NCBI GenBank assembly: GCA_029979005.1
Contig: JAPOIJ010000027.1
Span: 1-37,310 of the forward strand
Direction: 5' to 3'
Length of the DNA stretch: 37,310 bases
Origin: Planctomycetota bacterium
GTDB taxonomy: Bacteria; Planctomycetota; Planctomycetia; Pirellulales; Pirellulaceae
A program made the position numbers and the translations under genes. The notes under the pieces were generated by a model. It did not search any database. It was not told the DNA's origin and worked only from the letters and a program-made list of their open reading frames with translations. Shown here one piece after another: positions 19,301 to 27,081 of this stretch. The stretch's first letter is position 1, and each line of letters opens with the position of its first letter.

Positions 19301-19500
19301 CAGTGCTTATGACGACATTAACCACCGGCATTGGGTTACTTCCGTTGATCGTGGAGGGTAACTTACCCGGCCGCGAAATCCTCTATCCGGTTGCCACAGT
19401 AATTGTAGGCGGCTTGATTACATCGACCGCTTGCGAATTCCTCATTCGACCCGGCCTATTCTTCTTTTTCGGCCCGACCAGAACCCGCACCGACGCATAG
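16321..19500 (+). CDS. Heavy-metal efflux RND permease (CusA/CzcA family)
   Basis: The 1059-residue inner-membrane pump has the RND plan: helix 1 at about residues 10-30, a large periplasmic loop, a helix bundle, a second loop and a second bundle. The transmembrane-4 motif reads GELVDDAIVDVEN at residues 399-411. D403 and E410 match the conserved proton-relay Asp and Glu of heavy-metal RND pumps. The first Asp of the CzcA pattern is replaced by A397, as in CusA-type pumps, so the metal cannot be named from this motif. The start is TTG; the product then begins like other CusA/CzcA proteins, and the open frame upstream holds no better start. With the TolC-like and adaptor genes it makes a complete tripartite system. 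Confidence 0.93.
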   Translation: MLNAIIQLALRRRAFVLCLAMAAIITGLMAIEKLPIDVLPDLTRPRVSIITECPGMAPEEVERQVTIPLESAVSGASGIIAVRSKSDVGLSVINVEFDWGSDIYRSRQIVTERISLAEFDLPRGVQPRLGPLSSLLGQIMLIGMWSDTNSTEPMEIRTLADWIVKKRLQQIKGISEVITIGGGRKQYQVLVELHELHKYEVTLSDIQTALESSNLNVNGGYVDRNSQEFLVRGIGRVDSVEQLKQIVVRADSKRAVLLENVAQIQPAAQAKRGDSSINGKPGVVLTILKQPRTDTRRLSDDVVAALDELRPSLPEDIQLEVTYQQREFIDQSVWNVVDALRDGSILVVFILFLFLFNARTTIITLTAIPVSIVITALVFRYFNLSINVMTLGGIAIALGELVDDAIVDVENIYRRLHENSKLESPRPRIKVVFEASVEVRNSIIISTLLVILVFAPLFALSGISGRMFIPLGISYIVSIIASTIVSLTLTPVLSYYLLNSKSMAKTKSSDSLVVRSLKRVFTPIIMLSMKRISFSLMLISTLMAVGISGLLAYRMGQEWIPKFDEGSAQLNLFAAPGTSLETSLEISGNANRQLRKFLYSDENPDGFIRYFTARSGRAENDEHVMGVNTTEYTISLVENHGKTRNEIISILEQAANLVPEVENETDQPIRHLISHLISGSTAEIAIKLFGDDLDTLVRKGSEIRDAISTVPGIKPPKLEQQQIIPQLRIKINYTQLAAYKLTARKVFDLVETAMLGKVVSQLIEGERRFEIVMRFPDEYRENFESLERIPIELPDGGVIPLSSVADIYEYGGPTTINREDARRRIVVRVFTENADLATAVAAIRKKIDDTIELPEGYFISYGGQFEAQQTATRQILILSLASIAVVFVLLYSAFSSFNIALQILIALPVAFIGGVIALVLTDQVFTTAAMVGFISLGGIAARNGLLLVSTYLTAGKPVDPNIRANNLTNSACHNSEHEITSETILNGSLDRLTPVLMTTLTTGIGLLPLIVEGNLPGREILYPVATVIVGGLITSTACEFLIRPGLFFFFGPTRTRTDA

Positions 19501-19604
19501 CCCAAAATTTAAATTTCGCGGGCGTTAACAGCGAATCATCCAATAAAGATCGGCCACCTGAAATACCGCGTAGGCAATTGTGAATCATGCAATTCGTTGT
19601 TATT

Positions 19605-19790
19605 ATGGCACCACTTGTTTTGGTGACCGCTGCACTTTTGTATGTGGTTAAAGGGAATTCAGTGTAAATCTGAAACGGCCCCGCCGCTGTGACCCGCGTG
19701 AAATCATCTCATTCTAAAAGCCATTGTTGAGACGTAAGAATTTCGACGAGAAGGCGAGATGGATTTGCGGGAAGTCAGAATACCTGCCAT
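19605..19790 (+). promoter_or_regulatory. Cobalamin riboswitch (AdoCbl/B12 aptamer)
   Basis: All the main B12-aptamer blocks are present in order. The outer stem is ATGGCA (19605-19610) with TGCCAT (19785-19790). TTAAAGGGAA lies at 19648-19657. The P5 hairpin is TTCAG-TGTAAAT-CTGAA (19658-19674). The B12-box core ACGGCCCCGCCGCTGTGA follows directly (19675-19692). The 3' block AAGTCAGAATACCTGCC (19772-19788) corresponds to the classic GAAGNCAGGANACCTGCC. Variable peripheral helices fill 19693-19765. It lies 105 bases after the RND pump stop and 59 bases before the DUF1559 gene, same strand, so it should switch the DUF1559/DUF4465 genes off when cobalamin is plentiful. No covariance-model search was possible, but the match is good by eye. 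Confidence 0.93.
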
Positions 19791-19804
19791 TTCAATAATC
19801 CGAA

Positions 19805-19828
19805 TTTGTTCTGCGCGGGACGAACAAA
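19805..19828 (+). promoter_or_regulatory. Hairpin in the riboswitch expression platform
   Basis: TTTGTTC (19805-19811) and GAACAAA (19822-19828) form a perfect seven-base stem with a ten-base loop containing CGCGGG. That loop could pair with CCCGCG at 19693-19698 inside the aptamer. There is no T-run after it, and the DUF1559 start codon is 22 bases downstream, so control of translation is more likely than termination. Confidence 0.5.
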
Positions 19829-19849
19829 CCGAATATTAGTTTCAAAAGC

Positions 19850-20662
19850 ATGTATTACTTACATAATGCGGAGAAGATACGCGCGAATCGCGGGTTCACG
19901 CTTGTCGAATTATTAGTGGTCATCGCAATCGTCGGCATTCTGATTGGAATGCTACTGCCGGCAGTACAAAGTATACGGAACGCGTCACGCCGGATTGCTT
20001 GCGGCAACAATCTCCATCAAATTTCTATCGCCTTGCAAAACTATCATGCGGCGCACGAAGCATTCCCAATCGGTGGGATTGAATGGCGGACTCGAAACGA
20101 TCCCACCCGCCGCCAACTCGCTTGGAGTGTATTCTTACTACCTTATCTCGAACAAGAAAACGTATGGCAGCAACTCGACCTCAACACTGCATTCGACAGC
20201 CCTGAAAACGCTGATGCGGCCGCGACTATTATTAACGTTTTTGTCTGCCCTAGCAGTCTGCGAGGACATCAAACCGTAAACGCTCGAGGCCCCTGCGACT
20301 ACGGTGGCATTTATGGCGAACGCATTACATCGCCCAACAACCCTCCCAAAGGAACAATGCTTCACGATATCGCCATTGCACTTCGCGACGTTACCGATGG
20401 ATCGTCTCATACACTTATCGTTGCCGAAGACTCTGGATGGTCGGATGGGCAGTGGATCAATGGGAGAAACATCTTTGATCAAGCATTCCCAATTAATCAG
20501 GCTCCCGGTTTTGAAAATGACATTCGTAGCGAACACCCCCAGGGAGCGAATGCAGCCAGATGCGATGGCAGTGTTGGCTTTCTTTCCGAAAACATTGACC
20601 TGCAGGTGCTTGCTGCACTTTGCACTCGAGCAGGAGGCGAAACCAATACGACAATCGACTAG
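19850..20662 (+). CDS. DUF1559 pseudopilin-like protein under B12 riboswitch control
   Basis: The 270-residue protein has a type IV prepilin leader: a short basic N-terminus, then G-FTLVELLVVIAIVGILIG, where cleavage would follow the Gly and leave an N-terminal Phe with the conserved Glu at +5. The rest is a DUF1559 domain. The family's C-terminal H-X9-DG motif is present (HPQGANAARCDG). DUF1559 proteins are greatly expanded in planctomycetes and are thought to be exported by type II secretion/type IV pilus-like machinery; individual functions are mostly unknown. This copy directly follows a cobalamin riboswitch and precedes a DUF4465 gene, which suggests a role in B12 capture or assembly of its surface apparatus. 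The ribosome binding site is poor; no other in-frame ATG fits. Confidence 0.9.
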   Translation: MYYLHNAEKIRANRGFTLVELLVVIAIVGILIGMLLPAVQSIRNASRRIACGNNLHQISIALQNYHAAHEAFPIGGIEWRTRNDPTRRQLAWSVFLLPYLEQENVWQQLDLNTAFDSPENADAAATIINVFVCPSSLRGHQTVNARGPCDYGGIYGERITSPNNPPKGTMLHDIAIALRDVTDGSSHTLIVAEDSGWSDGQWINGRNIFDQAFPINQAPGFENDIRSEHPQGANAARCDGSVGFLSENIDLQVLAALCTRAGGETNTTID

Positions 20663-20747
20663 CAACCACAGCAGCTTTTTTTCTATGCAACCCAACAGAT
20701 CACTCAAATCCCCAATCCATTCACTCAGCAACCTTGATAATCCAACT

Positions 20748-21647
20748 ATGAATTTACGCAACCTCCTTTTCATCGCTTCTTGTCTCTTGACTACCGGAAC
20801 ATACGCCCAGACAACAGTCGTCGACTTTGAATCGCTACCGGTTCCAACCGAACAGTTCTTCAATGGCGACACGGATGCTTCGAGCCCCTATCGAGATAAT
20901 TTTTCAATCACCGGGACACGGGATAACTTTGGTGAAACCGAGTTTCTCCAACTTTGGGAATCAAGCGATGTCGAATTTTTCAATGGCTACACACCGGGAT
21001 ACAGTTCATGGAATGGCTTTAGCTGGTCCAAAGTCACCGACACGACCACCCCGGGCTTTGCTAATCAATACGCTTCTTTCGCAGGCGGAGGAAGCGATGG
21101 GGCAGGGGGGACGATTACGGGAACGAAATACGCAGTCGGTTTTGGTAATCAGAGTTTTTTTAATTTACCCGAATTAGCCACCCTCGAATCGATCGATATC
21201 ACGAACACGACCTACACCGGCATTTCAATGCGCGACGGAGATGGATTTGCCAAGAAATTTGGTGGGACATCCGGAGATGACGAAGATTTTTTCAAGTTGA
21301 CTCTAACAGGCTTCGAAGACGTCAATCTTGGCGGCGGCAGCACCGGAGCGATTGATGTATTCCTGGCAGACTACCGATTCAGTGACAACTCCAAAGACTA
21401 CATTCTTGATTCATGGAATCAGGTTGATTTAACAATTCTTGGATCCGCTCGATCCGTTGAATTTTCGTTTACCACCACCGACAACAGCGACTTTGGCCCC
21501 AACACCCCGTTATTTGTCGCAATTGATAATTTGAGTTACTCCATCAACTCAGTTCCCGAACCAACAGCTCCGTTATTACTTTCGGTATGGGCCTTGGCTC
21601 TGGTCGCCCGACGATCAAGAAGACTGAGTACACTTAACTCCGACTGA
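20748..21647 (+). CDS. DUF4465 protein with signal peptide and PEP-CTERM anchor; candidate cobalamin-binding surface protein
   Basis: The 299-residue product has a signal peptide (residues 1-20, cleavage near TYAQ) and a DUF4465 domain. The domain shows characteristic segments VDFESLPVP, SSWNGFSWSKVTDTTTPGF and NQYASFAGGG. The C-terminus is a PEP-CTERM sorting tail: VPEP, a hydrophobic stretch, then RRSRR. PEP-CTERM proteins are processed by an exosortase encoded elsewhere. To my memory, DUF4465 proteins also occur in Bacteroidota B12-uptake loci, which fits the riboswitch two genes upstream; this link needs checking. The frame extends upstream into the DUF1559 gene, but the ATG at 20748 alone gives a proper signal peptide. 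An 85-base gap separates it from the DUF1559 stop. Confidence 0.88.
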   Translation: MNLRNLLFIASCLLTTGTYAQTTVVDFESLPVPTEQFFNGDTDASSPYRDNFSITGTRDNFGETEFLQLWESSDVEFFNGYTPGYSSWNGFSWSKVTDTTTPGFANQYASFAGGGSDGAGGTITGTKYAVGFGNQSFFNLPELATLESIDITNTTYTGISMRDGDGFAKKFGGTSGDDEDFFKLTLTGFEDVNLGGGSTGAIDVFLADYRFSDNSKDYILDSWNQVDLTILGSARSVEFSFTTTDNSDFGPNTPLFVAIDNLSYSINSVPEPTAPLLLSVWALALVARRSRRLSTLNSD

Positions 21648-21659
21648 ATTTACCCTCGA

Positions 21660-22106
21660 TTAAAACTCAACCCTCGATTGACAGACCACGGTATTACTGC
21701 GATTCCAAAGCCAAAGAACCAGCACGCCGGTCGCGGCTACCGGCATTCCCTCACCAATTATCCAGTAAAGCGGCATTGGAGCTGAGATATCAATTCCTAA
21801 CATTGTCAAACCGAGAGCCACATGCAGGAATCCGAACAATCGCACTAACGGCCAATAGCGAACCAAATCGAAGGAAACAAAAAACATCATTGCTCCATGC
21901 ACTGCGTAGAGCAACGACGTTGACCTTGCTAAATAAAACGCAATCGCAACATCAGGAAACTCACCAAGACCGAGCTGTTGATGCAAATAATTAATCAACC
22001 AAGCTGGAAAGAATATTGGCACTGCGGCCAATAACAATCCAGCTCCTGTTACTGCGAGAACCGCTCTCAATAATCGAAAGGGAACAGACTGCGGAAGTGG
22101 ATTCAT
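21660..22106 (-). CDS. Small four-helix integral membrane protein
   Basis: The 148-residue protein is very hydrophobic, with four likely membrane helices at about residues 13-33, 52-75, 84-103 and 112-132. I recognise no enzymatic motif or named family. It is convergent with the DUF4465 gene, only 12 bases between stops, and divergent from the Rieske gene. The region between it and the Rieske gene holds a hairpin dyad. Composition matches its neighbours. A role in transport or respiration is possible but cannot be supported. Confidence 0.75.
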   Translation of the reverse strand: MNPLPQSVPFRLLRAVLAVTGAGLLLAAVPIFFPAWLINYLHQQLGLGEFPDVAIAFYLARSTSLLYAVHGAMMFFVSFDLVRYWPLVRLFGFLHVALGLTMLGIDISAPMPLYWIIGEGMPVAATGVLVLWLWNRSNTVVCQSRVEF

Positions 22107-22180
22107 GTTTTGATTCTCAAAAGAGCATTAATCATTCAATAAGCGCAACAAAAAATCCTGCTCAACGGCGGCTCATCGAT

Positions 22181-22198
22181 CGCAAACCGTGATTTGCG
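22181..22198. repeat. 18-base dyad between divergent genes
   Basis: CGCAAACCGTGATTTGCG has perfect six-base arms around CCGTGA. It lies in the 192-base space between the small membrane protein gene and the Rieske gene, where a shared operator would be expected. It has no T-tract on either side that would make it a clear terminator. Confidence 0.35.
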
Positions 22199-22298
22199 TT
22201 TCCATTGAACTACCTCGCATCTTCATTGCTAAACGTAACACGAGAATACCATCTAAAAACAACTCGCCAACCCAGACACCGTACGTTAAGATCGATTC

Positions 22299-23423
22299 AT
22301 GAACGAATCCACTCCCCCCCCCAGATCGGCGCAGGGCGCCTACGGCATCGCCGGCGAATATGTCACTTCTGAAGCGATCTACCAGAAAGAGTCTGACGCT
22401 ATTTTTTCCAGACGTTGGCTCTGCGCAGGTCGTCTCGAAGAACTCGATCCGAACAGTAGTTGCCTACCTATCACGCTTGAAAAACAAAACCTGTTTCTAG
22501 TTCGAGATGATTCCGGAACGATACGGGCATTTCGTAATTTTTGCAGGCATCGAGGAAGTCAATTAGTGACCGAATCAAACTGCAGCTCAATGGGGAAACG
22601 GATCCAATGCCCTTACCACGCATGGACTTATTCCCGCTCAGGCGCCTTAACGTCTGCGCCTAACATGGCGGAAAATGAAAACTTCGATGAAAATTCTCAC
22701 GGACTATTGGAGGTTTGCTGTGAAGTCTTTGGCGGCTTCATCTGGGTCAACTTCAATCCTGAGGAAACAGTTGCGGAATGGCTTCAGCCTGTCGCCCAGC
22801 ATTTTCAGGATTGGCAAATCAGCGACCTGCGTATCAGGCATGAATTGGTCTACCATGTTGAAGCAAATTGGAAATTGATCTTTCAAAATTACAGTGAGTG
22901 TTATCACTGTCCCATCGTTCACCCCATGCTCAACCGATTAACGCCTTACCAAGGTTCATCCAATGAATTGGACGAGGGTCCAATTTTAGGAGGCCCGATG
23001 GGACTTGCCGATTCAAGTCAAACGATGTCCTGCGATGGAAAATACGCAGGTCCGCCAATCGGAAATTTAACCCCAGATCAATTGCGTTCGGTTTACTATT
23101 TTACGATTTGCCCCACGATGTTTTTGAGCCTGCACCCTGACTATGTACTCATTCATCGAATTCAGCGAATTGATACAGGAAACAGTAAAGTAGTCTGCCA
23201 GTTTCTATTCCCAACCCAGTCGAGCGATCAACAAAAACTGACCCACGACCAAGCCATCGAATTTTGGGATCTTACAAATCGACAGGATTGGAGCGTGTGC
23301 GAGTTAGCTCAAAAGGGAATGTCTGATCCAGCCTATCAACCTGGACCCTATTCTAATTTAGAAAGTGTGGTTGCCGCGTTTGATCGAAACTACCTATCGG
23401 AACTGGATTCGCAACGCGATTAA
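22299..23423 (+). CDS. Rieske non-heme iron oxygenase, alpha subunit (GbcA / ring-hydroxylating type)
   Basis: The 374-residue enzyme has a Rieske [2Fe-2S] domain with ligands C82-x-H84 and C104-x2-H107. A SRPBCC catalytic domain follows, with the mononuclear-iron motif ECYHCPIVHP: H203 and H208, plus a likely Asp in FWDLTNRQDW near residue 320. The pattern resembles the glycine-betaine demethylase/carnitine oxygenase branch more than classic aromatic dioxygenases. Such enzymes use O2 and electrons from a separate reductase to hydroxylate or demethylate a substrate. No reductase, ferredoxin or beta subunit is encoded nearby, so the electron donor must lie elsewhere. The substrate is unknown. 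No export signal; cytoplasmic. Confidence 0.92.
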   Translation: MNESTPPPRSAQGAYGIAGEYVTSEAIYQKESDAIFSRRWLCAGRLEELDPNSSCLPITLEKQNLFLVRDDSGTIRAFRNFCRHRGSQLVTESNCSSMGKRIQCPYHAWTYSRSGALTSAPNMAENENFDENSHGLLEVCCEVFGGFIWVNFNPEETVAEWLQPVAQHFQDWQISDLRIRHELVYHVEANWKLIFQNYSECYHCPIVHPMLNRLTPYQGSSNELDEGPILGGPMGLADSSQTMSCDGKYAGPPIGNLTPDQLRSVYYFTICPTMFLSLHPDYVLIHRIQRIDTGNSKVVCQFLFPTQSSDQQKLTHDQAIEFWDLTNRQDWSVCELAQKGMSDPAYQPGPYSNLESVVAAFDRNYLSELDSQRD

Positions 23424-23517
23424 CAGAAAGGAAAATTCCAATTCCTCCCAATCAGGCTAATGAAATCCAGGTTGCGTCACTCGCCAAACAACAACTCAAT
23501 CCAACCATTGGCTCAGG

Positions 23518-26500
23518 CTATCGCTTTCCCCACTTTTTGGGCTCCGCTTTGGCCGAAAGCGACTTGCGGTCGATTAACATCTCGACTGAGGTCTTTCCCA
23601 ACAGATCAGTCAGTCGGCTGGTCAACTGTTCGCTGATTTCTACTTTTTTATTGGAATTCATTTCGACTCGCATCCCGTCTTCAAGGATGATTTCAAATTT
23701 CAACTGCCGATTACCAGGATACCCCCGAATGATTTCGTAGACTGTTTTCAATCCATCAAGTCCATGGGCCTGCTGGTCAACCATGACTTTGATCCCGTGG
23801 GTCAAATTCTCATCGAGCTGGTCAATCGGAATCACTTTATCGACAATCATATTTGCTTCATCGCCGCCTCGGTAATCTAACCGCCCCTGCAGAACCACAA
23901 TTGCGTCTGGCACGACCGCATCACCGTGTTTCGCAAAATCTTGCGGCCACAGAATACAGCGAATTGCACCATCAACATCTTCCAGATCAAACATGACGTA
24001 TTTAGTAGGCGAGTTTGCATCCCGCGGGTTTTTGACGTGGGATTGTTTGACTGCCGAAATCATTCCACCCAAACTAACGCGATCGCGATCTTTCGTGCCT
24101 TCGAGCCCGGATGTTTTATGAGAGCAGTAACGTGCCAACTGAGCTTCAAACTGAGCCAATGGATGGCTCGTCAAGTAAAACCCAAGAACCTCTTTCTCGG
24201 CATTTAGCAACGCTCGCTCTTCCCATTCATCCATTTCTGGAAAAACGACTTCTGCATCTTCTGTTTCGTCTTCATCATCGCCGCCAAACAGATTTTTTTG
24301 ACCACTTTTTTTATCCGCCATCATCGCTGCCCCAGCCTGCAAAGCGCGATCAGTGACGGCCGATAATTGAGAACGCTTCACCTGGAAACAATCCATTGCT
24401 CCCGCTTTGATAAGCGTTTCAATAGACGATCGATTGCATTTTGATGATTCAACCCGCTCACAAAAATCAAAAATGTCCTTGAACGGCCCATTCGCTTCCC
24501 GCTCCTCAGCGATTGCCGCTGCTGCAGAACCACCACAGCCTTTAACAGCAGACATTGCGAAATGAATTTTGCCGTTGGCGACCGTAAAATCGACTCCCGA
24601 TTGGTTGATACAGGGCGGCACGACCTCTACTCCCATCCGGTCGCAATCCTCCATGTGCTCAACTAGCGAATCTTTACTGGTAAAATTGCGTCCCGGAATA
24701 TCCCCTGTTAACAGGGCTGCCATGAATTCAACCGGATAATGCGTTTTGAGATAAGCCGTCTGCCACGCAATCGCAGCGTAAGCCGTCGAATGGCTTTTAT
24801 TAAAACCATAACCGGCAAACTTGAGAATCATATCCCACATCTCTTGGGCATCTTTTTTAGACAGCCCTTGCTCCACCGCACCAGACATGTAGGCATCGTG
24901 ATTCGATGCGATGATTTTTTCTTTCTTCTTACTAATGGCTTTAATACAGGTGTACGCAGCGGCGAGAGGAATCTTGCCGAGACGATTTAAAATCTGCATC
25001 ACCTGTTCCTGATAAACCATCACACCATTGGTCTCTTCAAGAATTTCTTTGAGAACGTCCAGCTTATATTCAGCCTCCCGGCGACCATGCTTTACATCGA
25101 TGTACTGTTGCACCATCCCGCCCTCCAAAGGCCCCGGCCGGTAGAGTGCATTGGTCGCGATGATATCCCGAAAATGGTCGGGCTTCATTTTGGAAAGCAA
25201 ATCACGAATTCCACCACTCTCCAACTGGAAAACACCCTTGGTATCGCCCGACTGCAGCAGCTCAAAGGTTGCCGGATCATCGAGCGGAAAATCCAACGGA
25301 TCGATCGTTTTCCCGGTAGTCTGCCGAATCAGTTTCACGGTATTACTGAGAATGGTCAGGGTTCGCAAACCAAGGAAATCCATTTTTAACAGGCCAGCAG
25401 CCTCAACGTCATTCATGGACCACTGAGTAATTACATCCTCTTTACCGGCAACCCTGCCCAGAGGAACGTAGTCGGTTAAAGGGCCGTCACTGATCACCAC
25501 GGCCGCCGCGTGCGTACCGATATTCCGAGCCAGCCCTTCCAGCTTAAGTGCAAATTCGAGCATTTCCGCAATCTCAGGATCGCCTTCGTAGACCGCCTTC
25601 AGCTCGTCACTTGATTCAATCGCTTGCTGAAGTGAGATCCCAAGTTGATCCGGAACCATCGAAGTAATTTGGTTCACCCGTGCTAAGGGAATACCAAGCA
25701 CACGTCCCACGTCCTTGATCGCCGCTCGGGCTTTTAAAGTCCCAAAAGTCCCAATCTGCGCTACACTTTCTTCTCCGTACTTTTCTTTCACATACCGGAT
25801 GATTTCGCCACGACGTTCCTTGCAGAAATCTATATCAATATCCGGCGCTTCCAATCGATTCTCATCGAGAAAACGCTCGAACAAAAGGCTGTACTTAATG
25901 GGACAAACGTGGCTCAAATAAAGTGCGTAACAAACAATCGCTCCAACACCACTACCACGGGCGGTCGACGGAATGTCCCGCTGCCGCGCCTGTTCGACAA
26001 AATCCCAGCAAATCAAAAAATAGTTCGCGAATCCGAGTTTATTAATGACGCCTAACTCTCGATTCAATCGCGTCATTACCACTTCGGCAAGCTCACCGTT
26101 TGGCTTCATTTCTTCATTACCTTCGTAACGATCCATGAGTCCCTTGATGCAAAGATCTCTTAGTTCATCCTCCGGTGTACGATCCTGTGGCAAATCAAAG
26201 ACTGGAAAAAAACGTTCGCCAAGTTCAAGTTGGATATCAACGGTATCCGCAATTTGCTGACTTCTTGCGACAGCATCCTCCAGGCCGGGAAAATTGCGAT
26301 ACATCTCTTCGGGAGGGCGAAGGTAAAACTGATCACCCTCCATTTTCATCCGCTGACTGTCAGTTCGGAATTTGCCCATATTGATACAGAGCATAACGTC
26401 CTGAGCCTCTGCATCTTCCCGGTCAACATAGTGGCAGTCACTCGTCGCGACCAATGGCAAGCCAACTTGTTGAGCAATTTCAACTGCTCCTTGAAGTTGT

Positions 26501-27081
26501 GGTTTCTGAATGTCCACATTGTTATTCATGATCTCTAGAAAATATCGATCACCAAAAACTCCATGAAACCACTGAGCAACATTCTTTGCTTCGGCGAGAC
26601 TTTCTTCAGCACCGTTCCCGGAACCGCGCAAAATTGCCCGGCTAAACTCACTCGAAACACATCCGCTCAAACAGATAATTCCTTCGTTGTATTCTTCAAG
26701 CAGTTCTTTATCGATCCGAGGCTTGAAATAGAATCCGTCGAGGCTCGCGTGGGAAGCCATTTTGACAAGGTTCTTGAATCCCGTTGCGTTCTGGCACAAC
26801 AAGGTCAAGTGGTAACTGGAGTCTTTCCCTTTACCACCTGATTTACTCTTCCGACTACCGGGCGCTATATAAGCCTCGTACCCGATTATTGGGTTAATGT
26901 CTTTTGATTTGCAGGCACGATAAAACTCCAACGCCCCGTGCATATTACCGTGATCCGTCAATGCCAGCGCATTCATTCCGTGATCTGCTGTCCGTTGAAC
27001 CAATTTTGGAATTGAACTGGCACCGTCAAGCAAACTGTAATGGCTGTGGCAATGAAGATGAACAAACGGACGGTCAGACAT
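23518..27081 (-). CDS. dnaE: DNA polymerase III subunit alpha
   Basis: This 1187-residue replicative polymerase has normal DnaE1 length. Domains in order are PHP (about 5-290), the C-family polymerase palm with catalytic PDIDIDF, and the fingers (the FNKSHSTAYAAIAWQTAYL region). Helix-hairpin-helix and OB-fold (VSLGGMISAVKQ) parts end the protein. The PHP domain keeps metal-ligand candidates: H10-x-H12, D19, D43-H44, E69 and a late SDCH. These are degenerate in the E. coli enzyme, so it may carry its own 3'-5' exonuclease activity, as in Thermus or Mycobacterium DnaE. It stands alone on the minus strand between two plus-strand genes, with SD-like GAGG upstream of the ATG. Confidence 0.97.
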   Translation of the reverse strand: MSDRPFVHLHCHSHYSLLDGASSIPKLVQRTADHGMNALALTDHGNMHGALEFYRACKSKDINPIIGYEAYIAPGSRKSKSGGKGKDSSYHLTLLCQNATGFKNLVKMASHASLDGFYFKPRIDKELLEEYNEGIICLSGCVSSEFSRAILRGSGNGAEESLAEAKNVAQWFHGVFGDRYFLEIMNNNVDIQKPQLQGAVEIAQQVGLPLVATSDCHYVDREDAEAQDVMLCINMGKFRTDSQRMKMEGDQFYLRPPEEMYRNFPGLEDAVARSQQIADTVDIQLELGERFFPVFDLPQDRTPEDELRDLCIKGLMDRYEGNEEMKPNGELAEVVMTRLNRELGVINKLGFANYFLICWDFVEQARQRDIPSTARGSGVGAIVCYALYLSHVCPIKYSLLFERFLDENRLEAPDIDIDFCKERRGEIIRYVKEKYGEESVAQIGTFGTLKARAAIKDVGRVLGIPLARVNQITSMVPDQLGISLQQAIESSDELKAVYEGDPEIAEMLEFALKLEGLARNIGTHAAAVVISDGPLTDYVPLGRVAGKEDVITQWSMNDVEAAGLLKMDFLGLRTLTILSNTVKLIRQTTGKTIDPLDFPLDDPATFELLQSGDTKGVFQLESGGIRDLLSKMKPDHFRDIIATNALYRPGPLEGGMVQQYIDVKHGRREAEYKLDVLKEILEETNGVMVYQEQVMQILNRLGKIPLAAAYTCIKAISKKKEKIIASNHDAYMSGAVEQGLSKKDAQEMWDMILKFAGYGFNKSHSTAYAAIAWQTAYLKTHYPVEFMAALLTGDIPGRNFTSKDSLVEHMEDCDRMGVEVVPPCINQSGVDFTVANGKIHFAMSAVKGCGGSAAAAIAEEREANGPFKDIFDFCERVESSKCNRSSIETLIKAGAMDCFQVKRSQLSAVTDRALQAGAAMMADKKSGQKNLFGGDDEDETEDAEVVFPEMDEWEERALLNAEKEVLGFYLTSHPLAQFEAQLARYCSHKTSGLEGTKDRDRVSLGGMISAVKQSHVKNPRDANSPTKYVMFDLEDVDGAIRCILWPQDFAKHGDAVVPDAIVVLQGRLDYRGGDEANMIVDKVIPIDQLDENLTHGIKVMVDQQAHGLDGLKTVYEIIRGYPGNRQLKFEIILEDGMRVEMNSNKKVEISEQLTSRLTDLLGKTSVEMLIDRKSLSAKAEPKKWGKR

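Noticed and set aside
19578-19606. TTGTGA - 17 bases - TATTAT, a good-looking sigma70 promoter just before the riboswitch
   Set aside because: The -10 overlaps the first strand of the aptamer's outer stem (ATGGCA, 19605-19610), so a transcript from it would start near 19613 and lack that strand. The true promoter is probably further upstream.
20304-20747. Longer N-terminus for the DUF4465 protein
   Set aside because: This part overlaps the DUF1559 gene in another frame and lacks similarity. The ATG at 20748 starts a proper signal peptide.
21652-21679. Direct repeat ACCCTCGATT, twice, between convergent genes
   Set aside because: Only ten bases long and no sign of an insertion or att site around it. 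Probably chance or a small local duplication.
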